DNA from: JACVRU01 sp040902725
GTDB lineage: Bacteria > Actinomycetota > Thermoleophilia > Gaiellales > Gaiellaceae
Direction of reading: 5' to 3'
DNA length: 43,431 bases
Assembly (NCBI GenBank): GCA_040902725.1
Contig: JBBDWU010000014.1
Span: 1 to 43,431, forward strand
Below the pieces are notes generated by a model. The model saw only the letters and a list, made by a program, of their open reading frames with translations, was not told the DNA's origin and searched no databases. Position 1 is the first letter of the stretch. Each line of letters begins with the position of its first letter. This document shows, in pieces, positions 40,025 to 43,431 of the stretch. The translations under genes were made by a program, and so were the position numbers.

Positions 40025-40982
40025 CTTCGTCGTCGATCGCCTCGCGCGCGGTGCGTGGGACGGTTGCGAGCCACTCGACGTCGATGCGCTTGCCCTTGCG
40101 GCGCCAGCGGCCGGCGACGAAGCCGTCGACGAGCACGACCGGGTCGACCTCCCCGGCGCGGATGATCACCTTGCGGTGCTCGTCGGAGACCACCCGCGTG
40201 CGGTCGGCGTGGGCGAGCACGACGTTGTCGAAGCGGGGGAGCAGGCGCGGGGGCGCGGGCGTGTCGGCCGGAGGGAGCGGCGCGCGCGGAAGGTCGTAGA
40301 GCTCGCGGCCGCGCTCGTCCGCGCACCGCCGCGTGCCGACCTCCTCGATCGCCTCGCGCAGCTCTCCGACCTGGAGCCCGCTCCACGCGGCGGCGTCGGC
40401 GGCCGTCGCCGGGCCCCACGCGGCCAGGTAGCGGCGGAGGAGGTGGCGCAGGCCCTGCTCGGGCGACGCATCGGCCAGGTCGAGCCACGCGTCGGCCGCG
40501 ACGTAGTCCTCGCCCACCCGGAGCAGCCGGGCGTGGTGGAGGACGCGGAACCAGCGCTCGGGGTCGACGAGGGCCCGCACGTCGGCCGCGGGGAGAGGCT
40601 CGCGCACCGCGGCGGCGACCCGCGCCGCCAGCTCCTCCAGCAAGGCGGTCTCGTCGCCCGCGCGCCGATAGCGCCGCCGGATCGCCTGCGCGAGCGCGGG
40701 GTGGAACTGCACGTAGTCCCGGGTCGAGACGAGGTGGATCGTCGAGCGCATCAGCGTCGCGCGAACGAGCTGCTTCCGCGCGAGCGCTCGCTCGAGCTGC
40801 GCCGGCTGGAATCCCTCGAGGCGCGTCCAGAGCCCAACCGGCAGCGTCGGCGCCCACTGCGCCTGCAGCCCAGCGACGCGCTCGATCGCCCGCACGACCG
40901 GGATCCGCTCCCGCCGAAGCAGCAGCTGGCGCGCGAGCGTCGCCCGGTTGAGCTCGCGGAGCGAGAGCACGCGCTCGCTCAG
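39999..40982 (-). CDS. AlkZ-like winged-helix DNA glycosylase family protein (copy 2)
   Basis: Protein of 327 residues paralogous to the gene at 38481. It has RATLARQLLLRRERIPVVR, the QxQ motif in GLQAQWAPTLPVGLWTRL, LMRSTIHLVSTRDYV and the C-terminal LPRFDNVVLAHADRTRVV with VLVDGFVAGRW. The frame opens through the RuBisCO-like gene, but that part is not protein-like. The best start is CTG 40982: it overlaps the upstream stop as CTGA, and its downstream residues (SERVLS) align with the ATG-started N-terminus of copy 1 (AERVLT). GTG 40970 is a shorter alternative. Confidence 0.87.
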   Translation of the reverse strand: MSERVLSLRELNRATLARQLLLRRERIPVVRAIERVAGLQAQWAPTLPVGLWTRLEGFQPAQLERALARKQLVRATLMRSTIHLVSTRDYVQFHPALAQAIRRRYRRAGDETALLEELAARVAAAVREPLPAADVRALVDPERWFRVLHHARLLRVGEDYVAADAWLDLADASPEQGLRHLLRRYLAAWGPATAADAAAWSGLQVGELREAIEEVGTRRCADERGRELYDLPRAPLPPADTPAPPRLLPRFDNVVLAHADRTRVVSDEHRKVIIRAGEVDPVVLVDGFVAGRWRRKGKRIDVEWLATVPRTAREAIDDEASRLAGSG

Positions 40983-41959
40983 AGCGCCGCCACCGTCGCG
41001 GCCACGCCGGCCCGCACGCCGTCCGGATGGGCGTAGGCCTCGGAGCCGAGCAGCAGCATGATCCCGGCCCGCGCGCCGGCCCGGTCGAGCTGCTCGCCCG
41101 CGTTCGCGGGCCCGACGCCCCCGCCGATGACGGCGGTCGCGCGCCCCGCGCAGGCGGCGATCTGCTCCAGGACCTCCTCGTCTGTGTCGAAGGTGCGCGC
41201 CCCGAAGGAGCCGACCTGGACATAGTCGGCGCCGAGCAGCAGGGTCAGCTCCGCGAGCACCCGGGCCGAGACTGTCACCGGGCCGCCGCGGCGCAGGAAG
41301 GCGGCGCCGACGCGATGGGCGAAGATCGGCACGCCGAGGTCGGCCGCGCGCAGCGCCTGGAGGGCGCCGAGGCCCTGCGCGAACGCGTTCAGCATCAGCG
41401 CGCCCGCACCGGCCGCAACCGCGGTCCTCGCGCGCGCGAGTAACTCCTCGTGCGGCCCGCTGACGTTCGCCGCGTAGCGGACCCCCTCCGGCAGCCCCGC
41501 GGCGATCAGGCGCGTCCGCTCCTCGAGCGGCGAGTAGCGCGGGCTCGTCATCAGCTCGTCGTCCTTGACGAGGACGGCGCCGCCGGCCGCGAGCTCCGCG
41601 GCGACGGTGGCGGCCTCGGCCGGCTCGAGGCCGAGTGCCGGCTTGACGATCGCGCCGACCGCCGCGCCGCCCGGGGGCGTGAAGGCCGGGCCCGGCAGAC
41701 CGGCCGGCCACTCGACCTCGACCAGGCGGCAGGAGCGCATGTCGGCCCGGTCGCCCCACTCGCCGGCGACCAGGGATGAGACGAGCAGCGTCGCGTCGGT
41801 CTCGCCGGCGAGCGCGGGGAACTCGAGCGTGACGGTCCGGTCGCGCTGCTCGACGACGCGTCCGCGGGCCTCGGTCGCGGCGTCCGGGAGGCCCACCGAC
41901 TCGAGCACGGCGAGCCGCTCGGCCCACTCGGGCGGGTCGATCTCGTAGGTGGCGCGCAC
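40979..41959 (-). CDS. RuBisCO-like protein (form IV type)
   Basis: Protein of 326 residues homologous to the RuBisCO large subunit but shorter and altered. Recognisable sites are VGAIVKPALGLEP (K106 matches K175; the next catalytic Lys is A108), the carbamylation/metal motif VLVKDDELMTSP (K132, D134, E135), AANVSGPH and FAHRVGAAF (H215, R216). The loop-6 lysine is not seen (YVQVGSFGART), and the last phosphate loop is VIGGGVGPANAG. It therefore should not fix CO2; form IV members act as enolases, isomerases or decarboxylases. The N-terminal domain (about 90 residues) is shortened. Start GTG 41959. No methionine-salvage or apionate genes are adjacent, so the substrate is open. Confidence 0.85.
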   Translation of the reverse strand: MRATYEIDPPEWAERLAVLESVGLPDAATEARGRVVEQRDRTVTLEFPALAGETDATLLVSSLVAGEWGDRADMRSCRLVEVEWPAGLPGPAFTPPGGAAVGAIVKPALGLEPAEAATVAAELAAGGAVLVKDDELMTSPRYSPLEERTRLIAAGLPEGVRYAANVSGPHEELLARARTAVAAGAGALMLNAFAQGLGALQALRAADLGVPIFAHRVGAAFLRRGGPVTVSARVLAELTLLLGADYVQVGSFGARTFDTDEEVLEQIAACAGRATAVIGGGVGPANAGEQLDRAGARAGIMLLLGSEAYAHPDGVRAGVAATVAAL

Positions 41960-41999
41960 GCCCCGAATGCTGTCACGCCGGGCTACACTTCCCCCTCGC

Positions 42000-42072
<73 letters not shown>

Positions 42073-42105
42073 TAACCGACACTGCGCAAACCGACGACGA
42101 AAGGG

Positions 42106-42699
42106 TCAGCGGCGTCGCGCTCGAAGTTCGCGGCAGCGAGCGACGCGACTTGAATCGGTGAAGATCGCCGTATTCGCCGGCGGAAGCGCGCAGAAGCCCA
42201 CATCTGTCGTCACGATCCCCACGGGATCTGTTTTCAGAGCCGTGGCTGCATGTACGGCGTCATACGAAGCCAGACCGTAGGCACTCATCAGCATCGGTAC
42301 TTCCTCGATCACGTCCTCGACGTCAATCCGCGCGTAGTCGAGATACGCCAGCACCGACGTCCAGGCCTCTTCTACTCCAGTCATGAGCCGGCTGGCGCGT
42401 CGTCTTGCCCGACCGTCGTGCCGAAAGCGCTTCCAATCCTTCGGATGGTTCTCCTTGAGAGCGATCTGGAACGCCGTCTCCGCCAGTTCAAGCTCCAACA
42501 TCGAACTGAACCTGATCCGAACGTCCTCGGTTGCAAGTCGAACGAGAAAGTTGACCGCCGCCGCATGGAGCGGCTGCGACACGATCAATGCTTCGACTAC
42601 GTAGCTGGTGTCGAGGAGAACCTCCTCCGGCAGAGGTGTCTCCGCGGCCTCGAACGAGAAGACCCGCCTCGTCGCAGGCGGTCGCCCGCGTGGCCGCAC
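42106..42699 (-). CDS. PIN-domain ribonuclease (toxin candidate)
   Basis: Protein of 197 residues with a PIN fold. Acidic metal-binding positions are in LLDTSYVVEAL (D30), the glutamates of MLELELAETAF, the aspartate of SYDAVHAATAL and VTTDVGFCAL. PIN proteins cut RNA and most small ones are VapC-type toxins. This one has an N-terminal extension of about 25 residues before the first strand. GTG 42699 is the only plausible start; no ribosome-binding site is seen because a hairpin sits just upstream. A 46-codon basic open frame ends three bases before it and might be the antitoxin. Codon bias is weaker than in neighbouring genes. Confidence 0.75.
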   Translation of the reverse strand: MRPRGRPPATRRVFSFEAAETPLPEEVLLDTSYVVEALIVSQPLHAAAVNFLVRLATEDVRIRFSSMLELELAETAFQIALKENHPKDWKRFRHDGRARRRASRLMTGVEEAWTSVLAYLDYARIDVEDVIEEVPMLMSAYGLASYDAVHAATALKTDPVGIVTTDVGFCALPPANTAIFTDSSRVARCRELRARRR

Positions 42700-42702
42700 G
42701 CG

Positions 42703-42843
42703 CTACTTCCCGCGAACTGAGCGCGGGAAGTTGATCGACGTCTTCGCCTTGACCTTGCTCGTCGCGGCCCTAATGCCACGACTTGCAGTCGCCTGACGGG
42801 AAGAAGTCGACTTGGTGCTCGACTTGGCGCGGCGGTGAGTCAC
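42703..42843 (-). CDS. Short basic open frame upstream of the PIN gene
   Basis: Possible 46-residue protein, very rich in Lys/Arg/Ser/Thr (HRRAKSSTKSTSSRQATASR, then KVKAKTSINFPRSVRGK). It starts at GTG 42843 and ends three bases before the PIN start. Position and size fit a VapB-like antitoxin, but no known antitoxin fold is evident and composition alone is weak evidence. A 15-base palindrome lies about 27 bases upstream. Confidence 0.35.
   Translation of the reverse strand: MTHRRAKSSTKSTSSRQATASRGIRAATSKVKAKTSINFPRSVRGK
42705..42731. repeat. Hairpin at the junction of the basic frame and PIN gene
   Basis: Perfect ten-base arms ACTTCCCGCG and CGCGGGAAGT surround a seven-base loop. On the minus-strand transcript it ends six bases before the PIN GTG, where the ribosome-binding site should be. 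It could limit PIN translation or stop transcription partway. Confidence 0.7.
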
Positions 42844-43220
42844 TGCTCATAGTTTGACACAGCCCGCAAGTGTCCCCTCGGGACATTCCAACGGAGGCTC
42901 GGGGCCGTTAGCCGCCAGAGACCGGACGTGCCGCGACCGAGATCGGCTCCGCAGCCAGAGCAGCGTGGTTTGCGCAATGCCCGGTTCAGCCCACCAAATC
43001 GTGCTTACTCAAACCGCGAGGCCCCCTTGGGGTTTCGCGGTTTGTCTTCGGCCCCGCTGCGTATGGCGCCGTTGTGGTCGGCGGTGCCGCCGGCTTGGAG
43101 CAGGAGGTGGAACTGCGGTCGAAGCTCACCGATGATCTCGCCGTCGTCGCAGATCAGGAAGCGCAGCTCGAACGCTGCGAAATGCTGCTCGAACAACGCG
43201 GGAGCGCGTGACCGCTCAGT
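42844..43220. other. Stretch without a confident gene
   Basis: It contains a palindrome TGTCCC-CTC-GGGACA (42871-42885) and a strong hairpin (43010-43044). Two competing short frames overlap at 43005-43201. The minus one is 63 residues (FELRFLICDDGEIIGELRPQ). The plus one ends in coiled-coil-like sequence (LEQEVELRSKLTDDLAVVAD, then EAQLERCEMLLEQRGSA). Neither has a good ribosome-binding site, so I do not call either. Confidence 0.4.
43010..43044. terminator. Strong terminator-like hairpin
   Basis: Arms CAAACCGCGA and TCGCGGTTTG pair perfectly, and the interior GCCCC/GGGGT extends the stem almost to the CTT loop. It lies downstream of the minus-strand MFS end and could stop transcription coming from that side. 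The flanking T-run is short. Confidence 0.65.
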
Positions 43221-43431
43221 TCACGTAACCAGCGGCTCACGCCAACGGGCCGCACCGACGAGCGCGGCTGCGGCGACAGCGGCGAGAAAGAGAACGCCTG
43301 CCCTGTAGCTCCCTGTCGCTTGGAGCGAAAGCGCCAACGGGAGCGGGCCCGCCGCGGCGGCGGCGATCTGCGCGGCGAAGGAGACGCCCTGAAGCCGGCC
43401 CAGGCCGACAACTCCATAGGTGCGCGCCCAG
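43221..43431 (-). CDS. MFS-type transporter, C-terminal end (cut by window edge)
   Basis: The last 69 residues of a membrane protein enter from beyond the right edge. They comprise a loop and helix (YGVVGLGRLQGVSFAAQIAA), then a second hydrophobic segment (GVLFLAAVAAAALVGAARW), ending TREPLVT-like before TGA (actual end WREPLVT). This is the pattern of the final two helices of a major facilitator or related permease. The N-terminal part and start are outside the window, so the family is a guess. Confidence 0.6.
   Translation of the reverse strand, partial: WARTYGVVGLGRLQGVSFAAQIAAAAAGPLPLALSLQATGSYRAGVLFLAAVAAAALVGAARWREPLVT

Noticed and set aside
39999..41927. Possible 642-residue fusion of the AlkZ-like protein with an N-terminal domain
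   Set aside because: The extra part is the off-frame shadow of the RuBisCO-like gene; the true junction is a CTGA overlap.

Overview
The window is a high-GC, gene-dense chromosomal segment. Genes are packed head-to-tail with ATGA, GTGA, TTGA and even CTGA overlaps, and many start at GTG or TTG. Together with HtpX/PspAB/PspA, split LigD genes, an SCO4226-like DUF4242 protein and haem c proteins, this suggests an Actinomycetota genome, most likely a Thermoleophilia-type lineage. That placement is inference; no 16S or ribosomal gene is present. No phage, transposase or CRISPR array was seen.

Layout. 1-5.5 kb: a large secreted FG-GAP/TSP3/deacetylase-like/Ig protein (-), MsrB, a membrane cytochrome c, an aldo/keto reductase (-) and tRNA-Ser(GGA). 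5.6-11.7 kb: divergent Ca2+/cation exchanger and NhaD/ArsB-type transporter, a CBS protein, a small membrane protein with a NarL-type histidine kinase and response regulator, a peptidoglycan-binding membrane protein, then tRNA-Ser(CGA) and tRNA-Ser(GCT). 12-19 kb: LigD polymerase and ligase as convergent genes, DUF4242, a small gene with a strange start, a one-cysteine thioredoxin-like protein, FabF, twin hairpins, and a minus-strand operon YihY - secreted protein - flavin reductase - HAD phosphatase.

19-28.4 kb is the most unusual part. An ECF sigma factor, its presumed membrane anti-sigma partner and small secreted proteins sharing a cysteine-rich pattern run almost without gaps into a MoxR/DUF58/VWA/TPR/VWA operon. 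One secreted protein sits between moxR and the DUF58 gene, and another related gene is divergent from the sigma gene. I read this as one envelope-related locus whose secreted family I do not recognise.

28.4-30.6 kb: MsrA, then a lower-GC accessory patch with a HEPN-motif candidate and a 62-residue gene ending at a strong hairpin. 30.6-33.1 kb (-): lipoprotein cytochrome c, Cof-type HAD phosphatase, serS and tRNA-Ser(TGA) in one apparent operon. The window thus holds all four standard bacterial serine tRNAs plus seryl-tRNA synthetase. 33.1-38.5 kb: a polytopic membrane protein, HtpX, PspAB, a palindrome-flanked interval, an MFS transporter, PspA and an MBL-fold hydrolase. 38.5-43.4 kb: two AlkZ-like paralogues around an O-methyltransferase, a RuBisCO-like protein, tRNA-Ala(CGC), a PIN-domain toxin candidate and the C-terminal end of an MFS transporter cut by the window edge.
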